This document shows positions 24,884-33,875 of a DNA stretch of 39,829 nucleotides, one piece after another. Each line of letters starts with the position of its first letter. The first letter of the stretch is position 1. The position numbers and the translations under genes were made by a program. Where the stretch lies: positions 1-39,829 of the forward strand of contig JAQBXN010000078.1 in assembly GCA_027625095.1 (NCBI GenBank), given 5' to 3'. The notes below the pieces were generated by a model. The model saw only the letters and a list, made by a program, of their open reading frames with translations. It was not told where the DNA came from and did not search any database. Origin of the DNA: Planctomycetota bacterium (GTDB lineage: Bacteria > Planctomycetota > PUPC01 > JACPCR01).

Positions 24884-26317
24884 ATGCTGCAGTTGCTGTA
24901 CCTCGTAGTTTTGGCTCTGCTGGTTGGAACTGTAATCGCGCAACCGCACCAGATCTTGCGTCCAAGTTTCTGGTTCTGCTTGCTGATGGCTGTCTGTATC
25001 TGCCCTGCAGCAGCGTTCACATCTTCCGACATCGACGGAGATTTCTTGCAGGCGGATGTGTTTCGATTCCTGACGGTGATTTTTCCGTTAGCCGTCCTCG
25101 CGTGGACAGTCTTTACGCCCGGTCTTAGCGCTGTTGCCCACCAGGAATACTGGAAGTGTCGGAATGCGTGTCGATGGCCCAACAGAATAGGTCGTCCGGA
25201 ACGGATTACCTTCACTATGGTGGCGTTGGCCTCCTTCAGCATTCTGGCGCTGTACCTGAGCGTCGTCCCCTTTATGACGACGGGCCTTGTGACGATCTTT
25301 GTGAATCCCGAAGGTGCGACGATGGCGCGGGAAAAAAGTCTGAAACTCCTGTCCGGTTTTGCGGTGAAGTATGGATACACGTGGCACATGAGTGTTCTTG
25401 CGCCTCTCCTTATATGTATTGCGGGTCTGCATATTGATCGGCAGTTCCGCTTGCGAAACCTGCTGCTTATTGGGGCCGTGCCCGTTCTAATCGTCAGCGT
25501 GATGCTAACGGGCGCAAAACTATCGGGTGGTATGCTTCTACTCGCGCTCGGCATTGTCTGCCTGTTAAGGAGCGGTGTGCTGAAGGGCGGACTGATTCTG
25601 CTCGTTGCGGCGATTGGTACAGTTCTGACGGCTACCGTACTTTCCATCTTTCGGGAAGTGGAAACGTCCGAGGTGTCTCTCGAACTGGTAATCGACTACA
25701 TGACCGGCGCATCGTTTCAACGCGTTTTCGTTACGCCCTTCCAGACAGGCGTGTGGACGAACCTCTACGCGCAAGAGCATGGGCAACTTGGTGTGTCCAA
25801 CATACGTCCGCTGGCCTTACTCTTTGGTCAGGAATACATAAATCTGCCGAATCTCGTGGCCCTGGATTACGCCCCGGGAGCCAGTGCCATACCTTCGTCC
25901 AGTTCGAACACTTGCTTCCTCTTCGACTTGCAGGCTTCTTTTGGCCTGTTTACCGGCTGGGCTGTCGCCGCCGTTCTCATTTGCCTCCTCGATCTCGTGC
26001 TGTATGCCTTTGCTGGATTAAACGGTCAGATTCTCACCGCGTTCCTCGCTGTCCTCATGACAGCAGCTTTCTCCTTACTTTCGTCCGCCTACACCACCTG
26101 TCTCTTGTCGCATGGGATTCTTCCAGCCGCTCTGCTCGGCGCCGCCGTAGGATTTCTCATGAAGAACGGCCTCAGAAGGCGTGGCGTGTACATGACATTG
26201 TTGTCGAGCAGGCCACTGATCAGCCTTCACATTAGACGGCAACAATACGGCACGGCAAGAAATCCTGATGACGAACACCCGAAAACCCCGAGCCCGTCTG
26301 AAGCACACCAGTGCTGA
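24884..26317 (+). CDS. Wzy-like polysaccharide repeat-unit polymerase (probable)
   Basis: A 477-residue protein with some ten to twelve hydrophobic helices, low overall conservation and a large periplasmic loop late in the chain (about 300-360). This is the usual picture of Wzy polymerases. The placement, directly after a flippase and near a wzz-like gene, supports the role. Recognisable pieces are few: WHMSVLAPLLICIAGL, MLTGAKLSGGMLLLALGIV and PGASAIPSSSSNTCFLFDLQASFG. The C-terminal about 30 residues are polar and charged. No good ribosome site precedes ATG 24884. Another O-antigen-assembly membrane protein is possible. Confidence 0.65.
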   Translation: MLQLLYLVVLALLVGTVIAQPHQILRPSFWFCLLMAVCICPAAAFTSSDIDGDFLQADVFRFLTVIFPLAVLAWTVFTPGLSAVAHQEYWKCRNACRWPNRIGRPERITFTMVALASFSILALYLSVVPFMTTGLVTIFVNPEGATMAREKSLKLLSGFAVKYGYTWHMSVLAPLLICIAGLHIDRQFRLRNLLLIGAVPVLIVSVMLTGAKLSGGMLLLALGIVCLLRSGVLKGGLILLVAAIGTVLTATVLSIFREVETSEVSLELVIDYMTGASFQRVFVTPFQTGVWTNLYAQEHGQLGVSNIRPLALLFGQEYINLPNLVALDYAPGASAIPSSSSNTCFLFDLQASFGLFTGWAVAAVLICLLDLVLYAFAGLNGQILTAFLAVLMTAAFSLLSSAYTTCLLSHGILPAALLGAAVGFLMKNGLRRRGVYMTLLSSRPLISLHIRRQQYGTARNPDDEHPKTPSPSEAHQC

Positions 26318-26364
26318 ACTTTCACGATCCATTTCATTCTAACCTCACGGTGATTGCCTAATAC

Positions 26365-26511
26365 ATGATGTCAAGTTCTTCAGTCACCATGGATTATCCG
26401 TCTCAACGGCGGCACTTAGTGACGCGAAACCAGATCGATGACCGCAGCCGGGAACGGGAAACACCAACCTACAAAGAATATGTCAAAGGCTCATTCGGGG
26501 CACAGCGATGA
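26365..26511 (+). CDS. Possible small ORF overlapping the GT4 start
   Basis: A 48-residue frame (starts MMSSSSVTMDYPSQRRHLV, ends YKEYVKGSFGAQR) whose TGA overlaps the ATG of the downstream glycosyltransferase (ATGA). It fills most of the 190-bp gap after the Wzy-like gene. The peptide is hydrophilic with no recognised family, and no strong ribosome site precedes it. It could be a coupled leader peptide, the tail of a lost gene, or chance. Confidence 0.25.
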   Translation: MMSSSSVTMDYPSQRRHLVTRNQIDDRSRERETPTYKEYVKGSFGAQR

Positions 26512-27632
26512 CCAGACGAGTTCTCGTCCTGACCACCGTCCATCCTCGCTCAGACACACGGATCTTTGTGAAAGAAGCACGAACTCTTGCGTCCGTACAG
26601 AACTATGAGGTCGTTCTCCTGGTTGCAGACGGCAAAGGGAACGAGGAGATTGGCAAGCTGTCTGTTCAAGATGTAGGGCGCCTCAGTGGTGGGCGTATTC
26701 TCCGAATGGTTCGGGGATCTTTGAAAGCGTTTCGTGCGATACGCAAACTCAAGCCGGATATCGTCCATTTCCACGACCCTGAGTTGATCCCCGTTTGTCT
26801 GCTTCTCTGGGCAATGGGGACTAAGGTTATCTATGACGTACACGAGGATCTCCCGGGTCAGACGCTCAGCAAACACTACTTGCCGCGGGCGGTTCGGAGG
26901 CCCCTGGCCTGGTTTACTGCCAGCGTCGAGTGGTGCGCAGCAAAGGTTTTTAACGGAATCGTCCCGGCAACGCCGAAGATTGCCGAGCGCTTTCCTCCCA
27001 GTAAGACAGTTACCATTCACAACTACCCGATCATAAGCGAACTGCTCACGCTATCTCCGACTCCGTACGCCGAACGGCCAAACGCCTTTGCGTATGCGGG
27101 CGTCATTGCCCAGGTCCGCGGAACCGAGGAAATGGTCAGTGCGCTTGAGTTGCTTGAAGACATTCCTGACGTCCGTCTTGATCTGGCTGGAACGTTCAGC
27201 CCAACCTCATTTGCTAAGTCTCTGCAGGCACGCCCTGGATGGAAATCGGTGAATTATTACGGTGAAGTAACGAGGCAACAGGTGGCGGAACTCCTGGGAG
27301 GTTGCCGAGCGGGATTGGTTGTGCTCCACCCGGTGCCTAACAAGGTCGATGCTTTGCCGATTAAGCTATTCGAGTATATGTCGGTTGGCCTCCCGGTTAT
27401 CGGAGCGGACTTCTCAACTCTGAGGCACATCATCGAGGGTGAGGAGTGCGGCCTGACGGTTCCACCGCTAGATGCAGACGCGCTCGCTGAGGCCATGCGG
27501 TGGATTCTCGAACATCCAGAGGAGGCAGAAGCCATGGGACAGCGCGGTCGCAAAGCCGTGGAACGCTCCTACAATTGGGATGTTGAGGCGACTCGATTAT
27601 TGGAGTTTTACGATAGGTTGTTGAGTATTTAA
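26508..27632 (+). CDS. Family 4 glycosyltransferase
   Basis: A 374-residue cytoplasmic GT-B fold enzyme of family GT4, adding a sugar from a nucleotide donor to the lipid-linked intermediate. The N-terminal acceptor domain reads VLVLTTVHPRSDTRIFVKEARTL and DIVHFHDPELIPVCLL. The C-terminal donor domain holds the E-x7-E-type region KLFEYMSVGLPVIGADF...IIEGEECGLTVPP and ends with the common EAMGQRGRKAVERSYNWDVEATRLLEFY. No membrane segments. Donor and linkage cannot be told. It is followed by a phosphoglycosyl transferase gene on the same strand. Confidence 0.9.
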   Translation: MTRRVLVLTTVHPRSDTRIFVKEARTLASVQNYEVVLLVADGKGNEEIGKLSVQDVGRLSGGRILRMVRGSLKAFRAIRKLKPDIVHFHDPELIPVCLLLWAMGTKVIYDVHEDLPGQTLSKHYLPRAVRRPLAWFTASVEWCAAKVFNGIVPATPKIAERFPPSKTVTIHNYPIISELLTLSPTPYAERPNAFAYAGVIAQVRGTEEMVSALELLEDIPDVRLDLAGTFSPTSFAKSLQARPGWKSVNYYGEVTRQQVAELLGGCRAGLVVLHPVPNKVDALPIKLFEYMSVGLPVIGADFSTLRHIIEGEECGLTVPPLDADALAEAMRWILEHPEEAEAMGQRGRKAVERSYNWDVEATRLLEFYDRLLSI

Positions 27633-27794
27633 AAGGACGATTCTAAGCTGTCACAAGAGAGATGTGAAGATTGCCTTCGCGCATTAGGACCTCATAAGTT
27701 GCCGCGACAGCGCTCCATCCGTGCAGCGGGCGTGGAATTGGAACGTACGGATTCTCGAGTCATCTTGAAGCCAAGAAATGCAATAGGAGAGCAG

Positions 27795-29396
27795 ATGGTC
27801 GATGCGTTGAATGAGGAACCACCCCAGAAGCCGCGTTACGTTCCTTTCATCCGACATACTGGAGTTCGAGCAGCAATTGGGTTCATCTTACTGGCACTGT
27901 CCGTGGCGGCGGCGTGGGAGATCCACGGAAGAGGAAGTCTCGTTGCCGTCGGGGCTGTCCACTGGATTGCGTGGGTTGTCGCCGTACTGCTTACGCACAA
28001 GTATGTCCACAAGTACCCGCAACGGTATGTCAGCTATCTCCTTGCTTCGCACTTGAAAGCCGCAGTAGTGATGGCCCTCGGTGTTTTCTCGCTGTGTTTG
28101 ATCGCCGGCACCGTATCGCTTCAAGTCCTTTGGACCAGCTACGCGTTCTTTATACTCGCGGACTTCATTGTATCGCTCCCTCGCCGACGAGAAACGGGAG
28201 GGCGGCCTTTGTCAGAAATCATACGGTCGTTGCGCGAGGAGGACTCGCCTCCCGAACAATGTCACGACTCGTCTGGTTCTGTGGACGTCCCAAATTCAGA
28301 TGCCGGTTCCGCGGCAGGGCCTGTTCGAGCCGTATTGGACGATCCGTCCGTGGACTATATTGAGCAAAACGTTTCCGACCTCCGCGTAAGTTCCGATGAG
28401 GTCATGGCCCTGGATGACATCCCTGAAGCGGATGGAAAGGGAAGCCCTACGACGATCCGGCTCATCGTCGGTCGAACCCGACTCAACGATGTCGCGCGGC
28501 TTAATATGTTCCTGCAGTTCTGTGCAAGCCACCTCGTGATGGGCGGGTATCTCGTCATCCGTTACAAGCCCCTGGAGAACGTTTACAAAGACTTGAGACG
28601 CCGCTATACGGGCGTCTTGTACTACCCCGTGTGCTTGCTCCATTATACTTGGTACCGGGCGATGCCGCGGATCCCCTGGTTGGATAAGATTTACTTCGCG
28701 CCAAAGATGCTATGGATGGACAGGCTTTGCTTGGCGATCACGAAGAAGAGGAACAGGGTTTTGTCCAAAGCCGAAGCGTGGGGGCGTCTTGCCTTCTGCG
28801 GGATGGATGTGGTGGCAGAATCAGAAGAGTGTGACGAAAATGGCGAGTTAACCGTTATCGCAAAGCGAGTTGCCTTACCCGTACAAGGCAGGCGCCCGAC
28901 CTACTACTTTGTGGTCCCCCTTGCCAAGGTTGGTCTGGCCGGGGAAACCGTCTACGCTCACAAAATTCGGACCATGTACTCGTTTAGCGAGTTTATCCAG
29001 AAACGCCTGTTTCAGGACCACGGGCTCACTGCCTCCGGCAAATTCGCCCGTGATTTCCGGCTCACCACGTTCGGCAAGTTCATTCGGAGGTACTGGCTTG
29101 ACGAGTTGCCCCAGATTTTCGATTGGCTGCGCGGTGACGTTAAGCTGGTGGGGATGAGGGCGACGAGTCGTCACTTCCTGACTTTATATCCGGACGAAGT
29201 CATCGAACGATACTTACAGATCAAGCCTGGCCTGATTCCCCCGATTTTTGATGACAATACTGACAGTTTCGATGACATCATCAGGATTGAACGGGACTAC
29301 CTCAATAGTTATTGGGATCAGCCTATTCGAACCGATGTGCGGAATCTTATTCGGACGTTCACGGATATCGTGTTCAGAGGCGTCCGAAGCAAGTAA
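27795..29396 (+). CDS. Divergent polyprenyl-phosphate phosphoglycosyl transferase with long middle region
   Basis: A 533-residue protein from ATG 27795 (AGGAGA four bases upstream; a longer frame from TTG 27699 has no such site). Four helices at about 27-128, a variable linker, then a soluble middle region (TIRLIVGRTRLNDVARLNMFLQFCASHLVMGGYLVIRY; KNRVLSKAEAWGRLAFCGM) that recalls a degenerate methyltransferase-like fold. The C-terminal domain is a bacterial sugar transferase (PF02397): KIRTMYSFSEF, then WLDELPQIFDWLRGDVKLVGMRATSRHF with the catalytic pair D436-E437. The usual VGPRP is VGMRA here. This architecture is known from a branch best represented in Bacteroidetes (from memory). It should start glycan assembly on undecaprenyl phosphate. 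A second, canonical enzyme lies at 33875. Confidence 0.82.
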   Translation: MVDALNEEPPQKPRYVPFIRHTGVRAAIGFILLALSVAAAWEIHGRGSLVAVGAVHWIAWVVAVLLTHKYVHKYPQRYVSYLLASHLKAAVVMALGVFSLCLIAGTVSLQVLWTSYAFFILADFIVSLPRRRETGGRPLSEIIRSLREEDSPPEQCHDSSGSVDVPNSDAGSAAGPVRAVLDDPSVDYIEQNVSDLRVSSDEVMALDDIPEADGKGSPTTIRLIVGRTRLNDVARLNMFLQFCASHLVMGGYLVIRYKPLENVYKDLRRRYTGVLYYPVCLLHYTWYRAMPRIPWLDKIYFAPKMLWMDRLCLAITKKRNRVLSKAEAWGRLAFCGMDVVAESEECDENGELTVIAKRVALPVQGRRPTYYFVVPLAKVGLAGETVYAHKIRTMYSFSEFIQKRLFQDHGLTASGKFARDFRLTTFGKFIRRYWLDELPQIFDWLRGDVKLVGMRATSRHFLTLYPDEVIERYLQIKPGLIPPIFDDNTDSFDDIIRIERDYLNSYWDQPIRTDVRNLIRTFTDIVFRGVRSK

Positions 29397-29420
29397 GAAC
29401 GTCTATATGAGAGAGCGATC

Positions 29421-31520
29421 ATGTGCGGTATATTTGGTGTAGTTGTTCGTAAGGATGCGCGGATCGCGCCAGCACTTGTAAGGAAGTCTCTAACGACACT
29501 TGCGCGACTATCTGAGTCCCGGGGCAAGGACTCCTCAGGTTTTGCATTCAGAAGTGAAACAGACAGGGCAATCACTGTGATCCGGGCTTCTATGCCGATC
29601 TCATCATTGATGAAGCATCAGGCATTCACTAATGAATTGGAACGCCAGTTGGGTCAAATGAGCAATGGAAATGGTGTCTCGACGCAAAGCGCATTCGCGG
29701 CCATGGGGCATTCTCGTTTGGTGACGAACGGCACCCAGTTGGATGATAGAAACAACCAGCCTGTGGTTAAGGACGGAATTGTAGGAGTTCACAACGGAAT
29801 CATCGTCAATGTAAATGAACTGTGGCAAACGATGCCGATTGGGCCAAGGGAATATGGAATCGATACCGAAGTGATGTTCTCACTGTTCAGGCATTTCGAT
29901 GACCGCCCAAACTTTTCGAGCACGGCGATCTCCAAAACCTGTGCAAAAATATTCGGGACTGTCGCTACAGGTTTCTTCGCTGACGATAAAGATGAGCTGG
30001 TCCTGGTGACCAATAACGGCTCACTTTATGTTCTAACGGATAGTAAAGATATTCTGATTTTTGCCTCTGAAAGACATATTCTGGAATCTTTGGTACAGAA
30101 TCACAATTTGTATTCATCCGTATCAGGTCTCAAGGTAGTCCACGTGAATGCGAGATCCGGCTACGTGGTACGTCTAAGCGATTTGGCAACCAGTCGCTTC
30201 ACGTTTGACGATGGTCAAATTGAAGATTTTGAATCAGCAGTCTCGGAGAGGTACAGCATCAACATGCAGCCCGTCAGCGGGCCGGACTGCAATAAATCTT
30301 TACTTGTCGACTTTGAGACTATCGTTGCCGATCCGAATGCCAAGCATGAAAAGGCTTTGCTCGAATATAACGTTGACGAGGTCTCGAAGCTTCAGCGGTG
30401 TACTGAGTGCGTCTTGCCGGAGACCTTTCCGTTCATATTTTTCGATTCGAACGGGGCTTGCAACTACTGCAACAACTACAGGTTGAAAAACCAGCCAAGA
30501 CCGCTGGACGACCTCCTCGAACTAGTTGCGCCCTATCGAAGCACGGACGGCAGTTGTGATTGTATTGTGCCCTACAGTGGCGGTAGAGACAGCACGTTTA
30601 CACTTCATATGGTCAAGAAAGTGCTGAAGCTGAATCCCATCGCGTTTACCTACGACTGGGGCATGGTTACTGACCTGGCCCGCCGCAACATTGCTCGAGT
30701 CTGCGGAAGACTTGGCGTCGAAAATATCATCGTGGCTGCCGATATTGTGAAAAAGCGGGATAATATACGAAAGAACATTCTGGCATGGTTGAAGAGGCCC
30801 AGCCTCGGGATGATCCCGTTGTTCATGTCAGGCGACAAATATTTCTTTTATTATACGAACCAACTCAAGAAGCAGACAGGAATTCGCTTGAACCTGTGGG
30901 GTATAAACCCCCTCGAAAATACGGACTTTAAAACTGGTTTCGCGGGACTTGGACCTCGGTTCGATAAAAAGCGCATTTATTCTCTTTCACTGGCCGGGCA
31001 AATCGGGCTTTTCGCGTATGTGGGGAAGAACTTCCTGCAAAATCCCTCATACCTGAATTCCTCGAATCTCGACACACTTGGCTCTATGTTCTCCAGATAC
31101 ATGTTCCCGAAGAAGGACTATTACTCGATTTTCGACTACTACCAGTGGAACGAAAAGGAAATCGAGAAACTCATCCTTGGCGAGTACGAATGGGAGAAAG
31201 CCATCGACACGAAATCGACGTGGCGGATCGGAGATGGCACGGCAAGTTTTTACAACTACGTCTATTACAATGTCGCCGGATTTTCGGAGATCGATACCTT
31301 TCGGAGTAATCAGATACGGGAAGGGCTGCTTACAAGAGAAGAAGCGATGGGACATATCGTGGACGAGAATGTGCCGCGCTACGAAAACCTGAAGTGGTAT
31401 CTCGAAATTGTTGGGGTTGATTTTGTAAATGCTGTAAATACCATCAACAGCATTCCTAAGCTTTACAATTCAGGTAAATTCGAACGTAGTCTTCGTTCAG
31501 TAGCCGGCGGCCGGCCCTAA
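29421..31520 (+). CDS. Fused class II glutaminase and WbpG/PseA-like N-acetyl-sugar amidotransferase
   Basis: A 699-residue fusion. Residues 2-about 250 are an Ntn-type class II glutamine amidotransferase closest to GlmS: Cys2 in MCGIFG, RGKDSSGF, MGHSRLVTNG and VGVHNGIIVN. Residues about 320-690 match the ATP-PPase amidotransferases WbpG/PseA that turn sugar acetamido groups into acetamidino groups: a CxxC...CxxC zinc site (C327, C330, C347, C350) in RCTECVLPETFPFIFFDSNGACNYC, then the PP-loop YSGGRDS (386-391). Classical WbpG gets ammonia from separate HisH/HisF-like proteins; here the glutaminase is in the same chain and of another class. It starts 24 bp after the phosphoglycosyl transferase stop and is followed 23 bp later by a GT4 gene. 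Predicted to amidinate an N-acetylated sugar; the product is inferred. Confidence 0.85.
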   Translation: MCGIFGVVVRKDARIAPALVRKSLTTLARLSESRGKDSSGFAFRSETDRAITVIRASMPISSLMKHQAFTNELERQLGQMSNGNGVSTQSAFAAMGHSRLVTNGTQLDDRNNQPVVKDGIVGVHNGIIVNVNELWQTMPIGPREYGIDTEVMFSLFRHFDDRPNFSSTAISKTCAKIFGTVATGFFADDKDELVLVTNNGSLYVLTDSKDILIFASERHILESLVQNHNLYSSVSGLKVVHVNARSGYVVRLSDLATSRFTFDDGQIEDFESAVSERYSINMQPVSGPDCNKSLLVDFETIVADPNAKHEKALLEYNVDEVSKLQRCTECVLPETFPFIFFDSNGACNYCNNYRLKNQPRPLDDLLELVAPYRSTDGSCDCIVPYSGGRDSTFTLHMVKKVLKLNPIAFTYDWGMVTDLARRNIARVCGRLGVENIIVAADIVKKRDNIRKNILAWLKRPSLGMIPLFMSGDKYFFYYTNQLKKQTGIRLNLWGINPLENTDFKTGFAGLGPRFDKKRIYSLSLAGQIGLFAYVGKNFLQNPSYLNSSNLDTLGSMFSRYMFPKKDYYSIFDYYQWNEKEIEKLILGEYEWEKAIDTKSTWRIGDGTASFYNYVYYNVAGFSEIDTFRSNQIREGLLTREEAMGHIVDENVPRYENLKWYLEIVGVDFVNAVNTINSIPKLYNSGKFERSLRSVAGGRP

Positions 31521-31543
31521 GCTCTCACGGAAAAAACACTAGG

Positions 31544-32782
31544 ATGAATGTCTGGTATTTGTCTGCGCATGACCAACCACGGGGGCGGTCTTCGAGAACC
31601 TATGATTTTTGCTGTGAACTCCTGAAGCGTGGACACCAAGTGACGATGTTCACGAACAGCTACTGCCATTGGACTCATGAAGAACGTCTCGATGACGGTG
31701 AGAAATCAAGAATCGAAGAGGTGGACGGCATTCGAGTCGTCTGGCTGCGAACCATTCACTACACCGGAAATGGAGTTCACCGGGGTCTGAACATGATTTC
31801 TAATGCCTGGCGCTCAATTAGCGTTGCCAGGACATTGTCGGATGTACCGGATGTCGTCATTGGACCGTCTGTTCCGCTCGGAACCGGCTGGGCAGCCGCA
31901 AGAATTGCGGAATCGAGAGGGGCGGCCTTCGTTTTTGAAGTTAGAGATGTCTGGCCGACTGCATTAGTTGATGACGGTGGGCTTTCCAAGAGAAACCCGG
32001 TCTATTTTATTTTTAGATATATGGAAAAGTCTCTATATCGGAAGTCACAGCGGATCTCGTCGGCTGTGCCGCTTCTCTTCGACCATGTCGCCTCAAGCGG
32101 CGCCAATCCCGACAAAATTGTGTGGATACCCAATGGTGTGGATTTTGAACGGTTTTCGGGTCTTACCGACTATGACGGAGGCGTAAGATTCCCGCTGGTT
32201 GCAATGTACGTCGGTGGTTTTGGCGTAGCACATGATGTAATCAGTATCGTGCGGGCCGCGAAAGTGCTTCAGGATAATAAAGACGACAGATTTCGTTTTG
32301 TGATAGTTGGTAACGGTGTCAAGCGCCCAGAGTGCGAACGGGAAGCGTCTGCAAATGGACTGGAGAATATTGAATTTCGCGATTCCGTGCCTAAATCGGA
32401 AGTCCCACAGCTTCAAATGGAGTCACATATTCTGATCGCCAGTGTGACTGATTCTGCCGCCTATCGTTTCGGCCTCAACCTGAACAAACTATACGATTAT
32501 TTCGCCTCAGGGCGCCCGGTCATTTTTTCAGGCAATGCTCCGAATGACCCAGTGGCCGCATCAGGTGGCGGCTTTACTATTGCCCCGGAGGATCCTGACG
32601 CAATGGCCGAGGCGATGAAAAAATTTGCGGAGATGACTCCAGAGGAAAGAGTCGACATGGGTAGGCGCGGTCGCGCCTATGTGGAGAGCGAATTTGGAAT
32701 GGGCAAATTGGGTGAGCGAATGGAAAACCTGCTGGTTCAAGCAAGAACGGGTGACCATCAAGAACGAGGAATTAAGCAATGA
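31544..32782 (+). CDS. Family 4 glycosyltransferase, WbuB-like
   Basis: A 412-residue GT4 enzyme resembling WbuB-type transferases, which add FucNAc or related deoxy-amino sugars. The N-terminus is VWYLSAHDQPRGRSSRTYDFCCELLKRGHQVTMFTNSY; the middle has VIGPSVPLGTGWAAARIAESRGAAFVFEVRDVWPTAL; the donor site region is FGLNLNKLYDYFASGRPVIFSGNAPNDPVAASGGGFTIAPEDPDAMAEAM. No signal peptide. The donor is not known. It lies directly after the fused amidotransferase, suggesting it may transfer the sugar that enzyme modifies, but that is inference. Confidence 0.9.
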   Translation: MNVWYLSAHDQPRGRSSRTYDFCCELLKRGHQVTMFTNSYCHWTHEERLDDGEKSRIEEVDGIRVVWLRTIHYTGNGVHRGLNMISNAWRSISVARTLSDVPDVVIGPSVPLGTGWAAARIAESRGAAFVFEVRDVWPTALVDDGGLSKRNPVYFIFRYMEKSLYRKSQRISSAVPLLFDHVASSGANPDKIVWIPNGVDFERFSGLTDYDGGVRFPLVAMYVGGFGVAHDVISIVRAAKVLQDNKDDRFRFVIVGNGVKRPECEREASANGLENIEFRDSVPKSEVPQLQMESHILIASVTDSAAYRFGLNLNKLYDYFASGRPVIFSGNAPNDPVAASGGGFTIAPEDPDAMAEAMKKFAEMTPEERVDMGRRGRAYVESEFGMGKLGERMENLLVQARTGDHQERGIKQ

Positions 32783-33026
32783 TTGCTTTATGGGGCGTAC
32801 GCGACCCGTTCAGGAAACGTAAGATGCGACACTCTGACCCGGAGTTATAATCCTCCGGCTGACGTAGGAAGCCTGAACTCTATACAAGGGTGAGTGTCCA
32901 CGTCAGCTTCTACTATAACTGTAGGATACCTCCTGTACTCTGGCACTGGATGTGGACTGTCTTTTCTCCGAAACTGCCAAAAACAAGTGACAACGTTGAC
33001 GCTGGATAACTAAAAGAAAGGTACTG
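32783..33026 (+). promoter_or_regulatory. Intergenic leader with paired inverted repeats
   Basis: A 244-bp gap inside an otherwise tightly packed gene run. It contains CCGGAG...CTCCGG (about 32839-32858, six-base arms, eight-base loop) and directly after it GCTGACGT (32858-32865) pairing with ACGTCAGC (32900-32907). The two could form successive hairpins in RNA. No T-run follows, so a simple terminator is unlikely. A new promoter, a processing site or scar of a lost gene are the options. AAAGGT precedes the methyltransferase start. Confidence 0.35.
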
Positions 33027-33875
33027 ATGATGGAGCTTGAAGAAAGAAAGCAGAAAGAAATCGAACATTCGGATCGGCGGAGATCTATTGTCAGAGGTTA
33101 CGAGTATAAAACTGATGCATCTGAGCAGGATGCGGACAGCAGTTTCGTTGAGGACAGCGAGGAATACAGAAAGCACTTTTCGAATATGAAATTCTATAGC
33201 GTCACTCGATCTAGTGTCGCCCGCAGGGACGAGGTGCTCTATGAGGGGATTGAAGGGAAAGTGGTTCTGGATTACTGCTGCGGAAACGGGGAAATAGGGA
33301 TCGAGATGGCCAAGCGTGGGGCGGCCGACGTTTACGGTATTGACATCAGTCAGGTCGCCATAGACAACGCTGCCGCATTAGCGGTTGATGCGGGTGTAGG
33401 TTCGAGTTGTAAGTTCGCCGTAATGGACGCGGAAAATACAGACTTTGAAGGCGATACGTTTGATGCCATCCACGAATATGGCGCGCTGCATCACCTCGAC
33501 CTGGAAGCAGCCTTCAAGGAACTTGCTAGAATACTTAAACCTGAAGGCAAGCTTGTGTGTACGGAGACGTTGCGACACAACTCTTTTATTCACTGGTATC
33601 GCCATAGAACACCTCACCTCCGAACGGAGTGGGAAGTAGAGCATATCCTTGGAGTTCCGGAGATCTGGAGTGGGCTTGCACACTTTGAAAATGTAAATAT
33701 CAAGTTTTACCACCTTGCAGTACTGGCGGCAGTTCCGTTCCGGAAGTCTGTCATTTTCCGACCGCTCCTGGCGGGACTGGAGTTGATCGACAAAGTGCTG
33801 TTGTCTATCCCGGGGTTGAGGAGGATGGCTTGGGTTGCAGTAATTGTATACTCGTATCCCCGGAAGGGTGGATAA
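33027..33875 (+). CDS. Class I SAM-dependent methyltransferase
   Basis: A 282-residue Rossmann methyltransferase. Motif I is VVLDYCCGNGEIGIEMAKRG, followed by the acidic end of strand beta-2 (VYGIDIS), MDAENTDFEGDTFDAIHEYGALHHL (motifs II-III) and ARILKPEGKLVCTET. The C-terminal third, about 215-282, is rich in hydrophobic stretches and may contact the membrane. In this cluster it probably methylates a sugar hydroxyl or amino group of the glycan; the substrate is not known. Its TAA overlaps the ATG of the next gene (TAATG), so the two are translationally coupled. ATG 33030 is an equally possible start. Confidence 0.87.
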   Translation: MMELEERKQKEIEHSDRRRSIVRGYEYKTDASEQDADSSFVEDSEEYRKHFSNMKFYSVTRSSVARRDEVLYEGIEGKVVLDYCCGNGEIGIEMAKRGAADVYGIDISQVAIDNAAALAVDAGVGSSCKFAVMDAENTDFEGDTFDAIHEYGALHHLDLEAAFKELARILKPEGKLVCTETLRHNSFIHWYRHRTPHLRTEWEVEHILGVPEIWSGLAHFENVNIKFYHLAVLAAVPFRKSVIFRPLLAGLELIDKVLLSIPGLRRMAWVAVIVYSYPRKGG

